Shown here piece after piece: positions 57,715 through 64,000 of a stretch of DNA of 64,000 nt (its first letter is position 1; the number at the start of each line of letters is the position of its first letter). The position numbers and the translations under genes are program-made. This stretch comes from Lachnospiraceae bacterium (lineage in GTDB: Bacteria; Bacillota; Clostridia; Lachnospirales; Lachnospiraceae). The DNA lies in the NCBI GenBank assembly GCA_017443065.1, contig JAFSPF010000096.1:58966-122965 (forward strand), given 5' to 3'. The notes beneath the pieces are model-generated. The model searched no databases. It had not been told where the DNA came from and was given only the letters and a program-made list of their open reading frames with translations.

Positions 57715-58649
57715 AGTATGTACTGAAGAAAACGGCGTCGATGCTGATCACGCTGCTCGTGGTGTCCTTCCTGGTATTTGCGGCCTTTGCCCTGATACCG
57801 GGGGACCCCGCGACGCGGCTGGCCGGCATGGAGGGGACGCCGGAGCAGATCGAAGCGATCCGTGCGCGCTTAGGGCTGGATGCGCCCTTAGTCGTGCGCT
57901 ACGGGCGCTGGATCGCGGGGCTTTTACGCGGTGATCTCGGCAGCTCCTATATTTATCCCGACAGTGTCTGGTCGTTGCTGAAGGGAACCGTTCCCGTGAC
58001 CGCGGCGCTCGCCCTGATCGCTTTTTTCTTTACGATGCTGATTGCCTTTCCGCTCGGCGTCTATACCGCAAAATACGAGAATACGATCCCGGACCGCATC
58101 GTGACGGTGCTGAACCAGGTGATCATGGCGGTGCCGCCCTTTCTGACGGGCGTTGTTTTTTCCGCGCTCTTCGGCATGGTGTTGAAATGGTTTACGCCGG
58201 GGGCCTACGTGCCCTTTTCCAGGAGCGCCAGCGGCTTCTTTGCCTATCTGCTGCTGCCGGCCTTCTGCATCGCGCTGCCCAAGGCCTGTATGGCGACAAA
58301 GATGCTGCGGGCCTCGATGCTGGAGGAATCGGTGAGCGATTACGCGCGCACGGCCTACAGCAGGGGCAACACGGTGGACGGTGTCATGTACCGGCATCTG
58401 TTGAAGAACGCCTCGCTTCCGGTCGTGACCTTCCTCGGCATGGCGCTGACGGACATGCTCGTCGGCTCCATTGTGGTGGAAAAGATTTTTGACATTCCGG
58501 GCCTGTCCAGCATCCTGATCAACTCGATTTCCAACCGGGATTATCCCGTGGTGCAGGCCGCGATTTTGCTCATCGCGATCATCATCATGGTGGTGAATCT
58601 GGCAACGGACCTGCTGTACCGGCTGCTGGATCCCAGGATAGAGACATAA
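57711..58649 (+). CDS. ABC transporter permease, OppB/DppB type
   Basis: The 312-residue membrane protein overlaps the binding-protein gene in ATGA. It has six membrane segments and the EAA-type loop (DYARTAYSRGNTVDGVMYRH, near residue 205-225) that contacts the ATPase. The N-terminal motif LIPGDPATRLAG is typical of OppB/DppB. It forms the channel with the second permease. Confidence 0.93.
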   Translation: MKYVLKKTASMLITLLVVSFLVFAAFALIPGDPATRLAGMEGTPEQIEAIRARLGLDAPLVVRYGRWIAGLLRGDLGSSYIYPDSVWSLLKGTVPVTAALALIAFFFTMLIAFPLGVYTAKYENTIPDRIVTVLNQVIMAVPPFLTGVVFSALFGMVLKWFTPGAYVPFSRSASGFFAYLLLPAFCIALPKACMATKMLRASMLEESVSDYARTAYSRGNTVDGVMYRHLLKNASLPVVTFLGMALTDMLVGSIVVEKIFDIPGLSSILINSISNRDYPVVQAAILLIAIIIMVVNLATDLLYRLLDPRIET

Positions 58650-58661
58650 GGAGGAGCTTGC

Positions 58662-59474
58662 TTGGCGGTGATCCGGTATTTAAAACGGCATGACAATGCC
58701 TATCTCAGGGCGGGGCTCATCATCACCCTGGGTCTGCTCCTGCTTGTCCTGCTGAACCGTTTGTTTGCGGGCGATGTCAACGCGATGGATGCCTCCTCGA
58801 AGAATCTGGGCATTTCCCTCGCGCATCCGATGGGAACGGACAAGTTCGGCCGGGACATCTTCGGGCGCGTGATGTACGGCACGCGCGTCTCCCTGATGAT
58901 CGCCGCGGGGACGGTGGCGATCGGCGTGATTTCCGGCATCGTGATCGGCGCCTTTGCCGGTTATTTCGGCGGGATTCTCGATACGGTGATTTCCCGCATC
59001 GTGGACGCGCTCTTTGCCTTTCCCTCGATTTTACTGGCGCTGGTCTTTGTCTCGCTCCTGGGGACGGGGACCTGGCAGCTGGTGCTTTCGCTCGGCATCG
59101 CCTTTATTCCGAGCTTTGCGCGTATCGTGCGGGCGGAGTACCTGCGCGCCTCCGCGAGGGATTATGTGGCAAGCGCGAGGCTCCAGGGGGCGTCCCACCT
59201 GCGCGTGATGTTTGTGCACATCCTGCCGAACGTGAAGAGCGTGCTGCTCTCGAGCATCATGATCGGCTTTAATAACGCGGTGCTGGCGGAGGCGGGCTTA
59301 AGCTTCCTCGGCATCGGCACAAAGCCGCCCTTTGACAGCCTCGGGCAGATGCTGAATGATGCCAGGGGGCAGATACTGCTCCGGCCCTTGCTGGTGCTTG
59401 GCCCGGGCATCACGATCATCCTGCTCGTGCTCGGCTTTTCCCTGATCGGCGAGGGCTTACGGAAAGAGGTATGA
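58662..59474 (+). CDS. ABC transporter permease, OppC/DppC type
   Basis: The TTG start at 58662 follows AAGGAGGAGC. The 270-residue permease has an N-terminal helix and the motif HPMGTDKFGRDIFGRVMYG near residue 45, typical of OppC/DppC. An EAA loop (RDYVASARLQGAS) lies near 165. Its stop overlaps the first ATPase gene. Confidence 0.93.
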   Translation: MAVIRYLKRHDNAYLRAGLIITLGLLLLVLLNRLFAGDVNAMDASSKNLGISLAHPMGTDKFGRDIFGRVMYGTRVSLMIAAGTVAIGVISGIVIGAFAGYFGGILDTVISRIVDALFAFPSILLALVFVSLLGTGTWQLVLSLGIAFIPSFARIVRAEYLRASARDYVASARLQGASHLRVMFVHILPNVKSVLLSSIMIGFNNAVLAEAGLSFLGIGTKPPFDSLGQMLNDARGQILLRPLLVLGPGITIILLVLGFSLIGEGLRKEV

Positions 59475-60295
59475 AGGAAAACGAGGTCATCTTAACGGTC
59501 AAGGACCTGCATATCGAGTTTCATGACCACGGGCAGCCGGAGACGGCGGTGGAGGATTTCGACCTGACGCTCCGTGCGGGAGAGATCGTCGGCATTGTCG
59601 GGGAATCCGGCTCCGGAAAAAGTATGTCCGCGCTGGCGATCGCGGGGCTTTTACGCCGCCGTGCCATGATGACGAGGACGGGAGAGATTCTCTTTGAGGG
59701 AAATGATCTGCTTTCCTGCGACCGCGCGACCCTGCGCAGCGTCCAGGGCGCGAAGATCGCGATGATCTTCCAGGAACCGATGACCTCGCTCAACCCCGTG
59801 ATGCGCATCGGCAGACAGGTCGGGGAGATTTTGAAAATCCATTATCCGGAGATTTCGAAGGAGGAGCGCAAAAAGCAGGTCTTAAAGACGATGTCGCAGG
59901 TGGGCCTCCGGGACTGCGAGACGCTCTACGATATGTATCCGCATGAGCTTTCCGGCGGCATGCGGCAGCGCATCATGATCGCCGCGGCCATGATCGGCAA
60001 CCCGCAGATTCTGATCGCGGACGAGCCGACGACCGCCCTCGACATCACGACACAGGCGAAGATCGTGAAGCTCCTGAGGAAGATCAACGAGGTCCGGCAC
60101 ACGGCCATCCTCTTTATCTCACATGACCTTTCCCTGGTCTCCCAGCTCTGCCACCGCGTGATCGTGATGCAGAAGGGAAGGATTGTGGAAGAGGGAAGTG
60201 CAGCAGAGATTTTTGAACATCCGAAGGATGCCTATACAAAGGAACTGATTGCGGCGATCCCGAAGGTCGATCTTTCCGAAGGGGAGGAAGCGTAA
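59471..60295 (+). CDS. ABC transporter ATP-binding protein, OppD/DppD type
   Basis: The 274-residue ATPase starts in an ATGA overlap with the permease. Walker A GESGSGKSMS lies near 43, the signature LSGGMRQR near 159 and Walker B ILIADEPTTALD near 178. The C-terminal extension typical of OppD is short, stopping soon after the DAYTKELIAAIPK segment. It energises uptake together with the next gene product. Confidence 0.94.
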   Translation: MKENEVILTVKDLHIEFHDHGQPETAVEDFDLTLRAGEIVGIVGESGSGKSMSALAIAGLLRRRAMMTRTGEILFEGNDLLSCDRATLRSVQGAKIAMIFQEPMTSLNPVMRIGRQVGEILKIHYPEISKEERKKQVLKTMSQVGLRDCETLYDMYPHELSGGMRQRIMIAAAMIGNPQILIADEPTTALDITTQAKIVKLLRKINEVRHTAILFISHDLSLVSQLCHRVIVMQKGRIVEEGSAAEIFEHPKDAYTKELIAAIPKVDLSEGEEA

Positions 60296-60301
60296 GAACA
60301 G

Positions 60302-61033
60302 ATGGAAGCGGTACAGGCAAAGGACAATATCCTGACCATCGAAGGACTGAATGTGTTCTACGGCAAAAAGCAGGCGCTCTTTGACGTCTCTTTGTCCGTG
60401 GAAAAGGGAGAGATCCTCGGCATTGCGGGAGAGTCCGGCTGCGGGAAATCGACGCTGGCCAAAACGATTGTCGGAATGAACAAAAACTACAGCGGGAAAA
60501 TGGAGCTGCAGACTTTGGACCCGCAGATGATTTTCCAGGATCCCTACGCTTCCCTGAACCCCGCCAAGCGGATCGGCTGGCAGCTGAAGGAGCCGCTGCG
60601 CTTAGACCGGCGCAGGAAGTGGAGCGTCGCGGAGCAGGAGGAACGGATCCGTGCGGTCTTGCAACAGGTGGAGCTTCCGGAGACACTTCTGGACCGCTTC
60701 CCCTCCCAGCTTTCCGGCGGACAGCGCCAGCGCGTCGCGATCGGCATCGCGCTCATGCGTTCGCCCTCCCTTGTCATCGCGGATGAGCCGGTCTCGGCCC
60801 TGGACGTGACGATCCAGGCTCAGGTCCTGAAGCTCTTACAGCACCTGCATGACAGCCTCGGTCTGTCCCTGCTCTTTATTTCCCATGATCTGCGCGTGAT
60901 CTGGCAGCTCTGCGACCGCGTGATTGTGATGAAGGAGGGAAAGGTGCTCGAAGAGGGTACGGTCGGTGAGGTCTACCGCCACCCGCGGCATGAGTACACG
61001 AAAACACTGCTTTCCGCGGCGGGAATTATATAA
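60302..61033 (+). CDS. ABC transporter ATP-binding protein, OppF/DppF type
   Basis: The 243-residue ATPase has Walker A GESGCGKSTL near 44, the FQDPYASLNP Q-loop near 80, LSGGQRQR near 138 and LVIADEPVSALD near 157. It is shorter than many OppF proteins (usually 300 or more) because the C-terminal oligopeptide extension is nearly absent. It lies six bases after its partner and ends the operon. Confidence 0.94.
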   Translation: MEAVQAKDNILTIEGLNVFYGKKQALFDVSLSVEKGEILGIAGESGCGKSTLAKTIVGMNKNYSGKMELQTLDPQMIFQDPYASLNPAKRIGWQLKEPLRLDRRRKWSVAEQEERIRAVLQQVELPETLLDRFPSQLSGGQRQRVAIGIALMRSPSLVIADEPVSALDVTIQAQVLKLLQHLHDSLGLSLLFISHDLRVIWQLCDRVIVMKEGKVLEEGTVGEVYRHPRHEYTKTLLSAAGII

Positions 61034-61078
61034 TAATCATACATCAGAGACCAAAATACAAAATTTCGTGGTTTTCTA

Positions 61079-61105
61079 TAAAGTTTCGTGTTAAAATACC
61101 GATAT
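61079..61105 (+). promoter_or_regulatory. Sigma-D (FliA/sigma-28) type promoter
   Basis: TAAA (61079-61082), a 15-base spacer and ACCGATAT (61098-61105) match the motility sigma-factor consensus TAAA-N15-GCCGATAT at all but one base. A TATAAT (61103-61108) overlaps, so a sigma-A contribution is possible. Confidence 0.65.
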
Positions 61106-61151
61106 AATGTGTGGAACGGTAAACCACAGCATGTGAGACAGGAGAGAAACA

Positions 61152-61601
61152 GTGAGAGTTGACAACGGCGTAAACTATTCCAGTTTTATGCAGCACTTCA
61201 ATCCGCTGGAGATCAAGACGGTTGATGCGTCCGAGATCGCCAGGCAGGATCAGCCGAAGCGCGCGGAAAAACAGGAAGCGACGGAAGAGGTCGCATCGGT
61301 TAACGCCGTATCCGCAAAGCAGCAACCGGAAGTCGTCTCCGCCTCCGAAAGCGTCCTCTCCAAGGTGCGCAGCGCGGCTCAGCCCTCCGCACTCGAAGAC
61401 ATCAAGGTGGACTTAAGCACCGGTGCCAAGGTCGAGGATCTCCCCTTCACGGGCTTCGGCGACGGCTCCATCCGCGAGGCGATCTCCGCGATGGAAAAGG
61501 ACAGCGTTCTGCATGAGTACCAGTACTTCGTCGGCAACCACAGGCCGGAAACCCTGGTCGATAACGCGGACGGCTCGGTCGTCAGACTGGCCAGCGCCTG
61601 A
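61152..61601 (+). CDS. Protein of unknown function behind a sigma-D promoter
   Basis: The start is GTG at 61152 after AGGAGAGAAACA. The 149-residue protein is hydrophilic, with no signal peptide or membrane segment. The N terminus MRVDNGVNYSSFMQHFNP is followed by a Lys/Glu/Ala/Ser/Val-rich disordered middle (to about residue 85). A more ordered end contains EAISAMEKDSVLHEYQYFVG. I do not recognise the family. The sigma-D-like promoter suggests expression with flagellar genes, and an N-terminal order/disorder layout is common among flagellum-associated proteins. The gene stands alone between the ABC importer and a terminator. Confidence 0.65.
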   Translation: MRVDNGVNYSSFMQHFNPLEIKTVDASEIARQDQPKRAEKQEATEEVASVNAVSAKQQPEVVSASESVLSKVRSAAQPSALEDIKVDLSTGAKVEDLPFTGFGDGSIREAISAMEKDSVLHEYQYFVGNHRPETLVDNADGSVVRLASA

Positions 61602-61616
61602 TCATACGAAAACGAT

Positions 61617-61644
61617 GCGCCTCCCTTCGGGGAGGCGCTTTTTT
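61617..61644 (+). terminator. Terminator after the sigma-D-linked gene
   Basis: A perfect 9-bp stem GCGCCTCCC/GGGAGGCGC with a TTCG loop is followed by six T residues. Confidence 0.95.
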
Positions 61645-61657
61645 ACTTCTGTAACCG

Positions 61658-61686
61658 TTGCGCGGCAGGTGTAAATGGTGTATAAT
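61658..61686 (+). promoter_or_regulatory. Promoter of the DUF4143 ATPase gene
   Basis: TTGCGC (61658-61663) and TATAAT (61681-61686) are 17 bases apart. Transcription would start near 61693, at the beginning of the first 34-bp repeat. Confidence 0.7.
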
Positions 61687-61689
61687 TAG

Positions 61690-61757
61690 TTTGCGCACAG
61701 AGGTATATTTAAATAAATGATACTTTGCGCATAGAGGCATGTTTTATCAATTGATAC
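61690..61757 (+). repeat. Two tandem 34-bp repeats in the leader of the DUF4143 ATPase gene
   Basis: Units 61690-61723 and 61724-61757 agree at 27 of 34 positions. Both begin TTTGCGCA-AGAGG and end TGATAC, and a partial third start (TTCGCG) follows. They lie just downstream of the -10 box, within the expected leader. Confidence 0.8.
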
Positions 61758-61786
61758 TTCGCGTGTTGCGGAAAGAAGGGTGTTTC

Positions 61787-63148
61787 ATGGAGATACGGCG
61801 GGATATCTATCAGAAGATTGTTGACTGGAAGAACGGGACGAAGGGAACGAGGGCACTTCTTGTCGAGGGCGCCAGAAGAATCGGAAAATCGACGGTGGTG
61901 GAGGAAATCGGACGGAAGGAGTACAAATCATATATTGTCATTGATTTCAATACTGCCGGCAAGAGAGTAAAAGATGCATTTGAGGAACTGAACCAGCCGG
62001 ATGTCTTTTTTCAGACGCTGATGCTGGAATATAATACGAAGCTGTTCAGGCGCGAGTCCCTGATTGTTTTTGATGAGGTTCAAAAGTTTCCGCGCGCAAG
62101 AGAAGCAATCAAGTATCTTGTAGCTGACGGAAGATATGATTATATTGAGACAGGGTCCCTGATTTCAATAAAGGAAAATGTTGATCGAATTACGGTTCCG
62201 TCAGAAGAAAGAAAAATAAAAATGTATCCCCTGAGCTTTGAGGAGTTTATGGGATATATGGGCGAAGAATTGCTGATGGAATATATCGCGGAATGCTGGG
62301 AGAAGAAAACGCAACCTGATCAGAGAATGCATAAGAAGGCCATGCGTCTGTTTCAGGAATACATCCTGGTGGGCGGTATGCCGCAGGCGGTACTTGCGTT
62401 TGCATTAAACGACAGGGATTTTGCTGCTGCGGACGTTGAGAAAAGAGACATTCTGGAATTGTATCGGGATGACATCAGAAAATCGGCAAAAAGATATCAA
62501 TCCAGGGTTTCCGCAGTCTTTGAAAACATTCCGGGATACCTTTCAAAACATGAGAAGCGGATCGTATTAAGTGAGATCGATAAAAACGGAAGCTTCGACA
62601 GATATGACGAGCCGCTGTTCTGGCTGGGCGATTCCATGATATGCAACATTTGTTATAAATGCAATGATCCGAATGTCGGACTGGCGCTGAACCAAAATGA
62701 TTCCGGTGTCAAATGCTACATGGGAGACACCGGCCTCCTGGTCAGTCTTGCCTTCAGTGAGAATGAGATATCGGATCAGAATTTGTACCTGCAGATTATG
62801 AAGGGAAAGCTTTCCCTGAACAAGGGAATGATTTATGAAAACGCCATCTCGCAGATGCTCGCGTCAAAAGGGAAAAAACTTTTTTTCTATACGCGATATC
62901 ATCATGAGCAGCATCGAAATGATATTGAAATTGATTTTTTGCTGTCAAACGAGAGCAAAACGAATTTCAAAGTGAATCCGATCGAAGTGAAATCCGCCAA
63001 AAACTATACAACGACTTCTCTGGATAGATTCAAAGAGGTATTCGGGAAGAGGGTCGGAGACCGCATGATCATTCATCCGAAGATGCTGAACGTATCGGAC
63101 GGGATTATCAGGATACCGCCGTATATGCTCTGGTGTGCCGTCAGGTAG
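61787..63148 (+). CDS. P-loop ATPase with DUF4143 domain
   Basis: The ATG at 61787 follows GAAAGAAGGG; the earlier Met at 61739 lies in the repeat. The 453-residue protein has Walker A GARRIGKST near residue 28 and Walker B LIVFDEVQK near 91. A DUF4143 C-terminal domain contains IEIDFLL...NPIEVKSAK (about 382-408), an Asp-Glu-x-Lys pattern like PD-(D/E)XK nucleases. This AAA/DUF4143 family is common and uncharacterised in anaerobes and human-gut bacteria. It may bind DNA. Two 34-bp repeats precede it, and a fragment of a related gene follows. Confidence 0.85.
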   Translation: MEIRRDIYQKIVDWKNGTKGTRALLVEGARRIGKSTVVEEIGRKEYKSYIVIDFNTAGKRVKDAFEELNQPDVFFQTLMLEYNTKLFRRESLIVFDEVQKFPRAREAIKYLVADGRYDYIETGSLISIKENVDRITVPSEERKIKMYPLSFEEFMGYMGEELLMEYIAECWEKKTQPDQRMHKKAMRLFQEYILVGGMPQAVLAFALNDRDFAAADVEKRDILELYRDDIRKSAKRYQSRVSAVFENIPGYLSKHEKRIVLSEIDKNGSFDRYDEPLFWLGDSMICNICYKCNDPNVGLALNQNDSGVKCYMGDTGLLVSLAFSENEISDQNLYLQIMKGKLSLNKGMIYENAISQMLASKGKKLFFYTRYHHEQHRNDIEIDFLLSNESKTNFKVNPIEVKSAKNYTTTSLDRFKEVFGKRVGDRMIIHPKMLNVSDGIIRIPPYMLWCAVR

Positions 63149-63242
63149 TGTGGTTTTTTTGTCATAATCCGACATAAACCACATGCGAAAATTTGTAAAA
63201 AACAGCGTGTAGCCACATCTGGTTTTTTGTATCATCAGAGCA

Positions 63243-63548
63243 ATGATGACAGAAAACCTGGTGGCACAAATGCTTGTGGCTGGCAGACATCCGCTGCATT
63301 TTTATGAAAAACGCACGATGACGAAAGCGGGAGATAAAAAATATGAAGTGGATTTTCTTCTCGCGGACGGGGAGAGGACGATCCCGATCGAGGTCAAGAG
63401 CGGGAACAGCAGAAACCATCCTTCACTGGATTTTTTTCGCAAAACGTACGGGAAAAGAGCATCTAAGGGAATCCTTCTAACCAAAGGGGATCTGCGGGAG
63501 ACGGAAGAATACAGATATCTGCCCCTGCCGATGGCGATGTTTTTATAA
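63243..63548 (+). pseudogene. Remnant of a second DUF4143 ATPase (C-terminal end only)
   Basis: The 101-codon frame aligns with the last quarter of the neighbour at 61787. MTENLVAQML matches the YENAISQML region, and YEVDFLLADG...IPIEVKSG matches IEIDFLL...PIEVKSA. The ATPase half is missing and there is no ribosome binding site, so this is a truncated relic. It differs enough from its neighbour to be an older paralogue rather than a recent copy. Confidence 0.75.
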
Positions 63549-63557
63549 ATCAAAGAT

Positions 63558-63587
63558 GCGCCTCCCTGAGCGGCGCCTCCCTGAGCG
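63558..63587 (+). repeat. 15-bp direct duplication in a terminator arm
   Basis: GCGCCTCCCTGAGCG is present twice in perfect tandem (63558-63572 and 63573-63587). Only the second copy is adjacent to the complementary GGGGGGCG arm. Confidence 0.9.
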
Positions 63588-63602
63588 GGGGGCGTTTTTT
63601 TT
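63573..63602 (+). terminator. Terminator after the DUF4143 remnant
   Basis: CGCCTCCC pairs with GGGGGGCG (one G-T pair) and is followed by eight T residues. Confidence 0.8.
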
Positions 63603-63709
63603 GTGAAAAAAATTCAAAAATCATAAAACCGGACTGCCGCCTCCTTCGTCATATAAAGTGAAGGCACCAAAAGAAGGGTCAATGCAACCGGGAAAAGGAG
63701 GTGGTGCAT

Positions 63710-63832
63710 ATGGCTGACAGAATTATCGGGTTCCTCAGGTATCTTGTTTTTCGGGAGCGGAGCAGTTATCATGTGAAGGAAGCGGAAAAGAAGCGCATCC
63801 GCGAAAACATAAAAAAAGAAGAGAAACGCTAA
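63710..63832 (+). CDS. Small basic peptide, family shared with 34038-34238
   Basis: The ATG at 63710 follows AAAAGGAGGTGG. The 40-residue peptide begins MADRIIGFLRYLVFRERSSY and ends in a Lys/Glu/Arg-rich helix (EAEKKRIRENIKKEEKR). Its first 20 residues match those of the 66-residue peptide at 34238 at nine positions, with conservative changes at several others. Both have the same GGAGGTGG binding site. No function is known. A short amphipathic helix with a charged tail suggests a membrane-surface or RNA/protein-binding peptide. Confidence 0.6.
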   Translation: MADRIIGFLRYLVFRERSSYHVKEAEKKRIRENIKKEEKR

Positions 63833-64000
63833 CGGCGTAAAACACGACAGAAAGCGGTTTAATGTGTACCCCGTGTCAAGGACACATTTCAAAAGCAGAA
63901 CAGTTCCTTTTAAGGGTCATGAATCATCCTTGACCGGAACGGGATAAAAGACCGGAAGCGGGTATATTCCGGTCAGACAATAGGAGTAAAACTCATTGGG
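63833..64000. other. Right-edge intergenic region with two hairpins
   Basis: No gene is complete here. Inverted arms GTGTC/GACAC (near 63871-63883, extended by AATGTGT/ACACATT) form one hairpin. GACCGGAA (63950-63957) and TTCCGGTC (63967-63974) form a second perfect one, not followed by a T run. AGGAG near the end may belong to a gene that starts beyond the window. Confidence 0.4.

Noticed and set aside
63833-63900. Insertion-sequence end
   Set aside because: The inverted repeat is suggestive, but no transposase, target duplication or matching second end is visible inside the window.
1-64000. CRISPR arrays, rRNA genes and intact prophage
   Set aside because: No spaced identical repeats of CRISPR type, no rRNA sequence and no structural phage genes were seen on either strand.

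Overview
The window looks like chromosome of a motile, Gram-positive anaerobe of the class Clostridia, most likely Lachnospiraceae. The evidence is the SCIFF peptide with its radical SAM/SPASM maturase, a fused SecDF, a division and cell-wall cluster running mraZ to ftsZ-nrdR, a MurE carrying the meso-diaminopimelate motif DNPR, a PrkC/Stp pair, frequent TTG starts behind strong purine-rich ribosome binding sites, and fairly GC-rich core genes. A sigma-D (FliA-type) promoter and a class I c-di-GMP riboswitch suggest motility and c-di-GMP signalling. No rRNA genes, CRISPR array or intact transposon were seen.

Layout. Positions 1-1.1 kb: end of a COG2509 flavoprotein, then tRNA-Ala(CGC) and tRNA-Gly(CCC). 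1.2-2.5 kb: two convergent membrane-protein genes. 2.7-8.5 kb: scfA-scfB-secDF-recJ behind a structured leader, then an LTA-synthase-like protein and, on the other strand, thyA. 11.2-13.7 kb is an AT-richer accessory island: a riboswitch-controlled repeat protein, a PH-like protein, and a zincin fragment overlapping a zinc-ribbon gene. 13.9-25.25 kb is one long housekeeping operon: murE-priA-def-fmt-rsmB-rlmN-stp-prkC-rsgA, with most neighbours overlapping by a few bases.

25.3-34.3 kb is a second accessory stretch: an orphan P-loop ATPase behind a regular 29-bp iteron array, a beta-lactamase/NamZ fusion lipoprotein, an ECF sigma factor fused to a membrane anchor and extracellular domain, an Rpn-type nuclease, two lipoproteins and a small basic peptide. 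34.5-39.1 kb: ychF-lgt-phosphodiester glycosidase-membrane protein. 39.1-45.3 kb: an anchored PIG-L deacetylase and a three-gene operon of surface proteins. 45.5-56.0 kb: mraZ-rsmH-ftsL-pbp-mraY-murD-ftsW-ftsQ, then ftsZ-nrdR. 56.1-61.0 kb: a complete oligopeptide-type ABC importer. 61.1-64 kb: a sigma-D-linked gene, a DUF4143 ATPase behind two 34-bp repeats, a DUF4143 remnant, and a second member of the small basic peptide family.

The most unusual signals are the two orphan ATPases, each with phased or tandem repeats at its promoter and leader (25.3 and 61.7 kb). Next come the c-di-GMP riboswitch on a three-repeat secreted protein, the membrane-fused sigma factor, the unidentified structured leader of the SCIFF operon, and a pair of 40-66-residue paralogous peptides too short for ordinary gene calling. 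All functions are read from sequence motifs and family knowledge; no database search was run.
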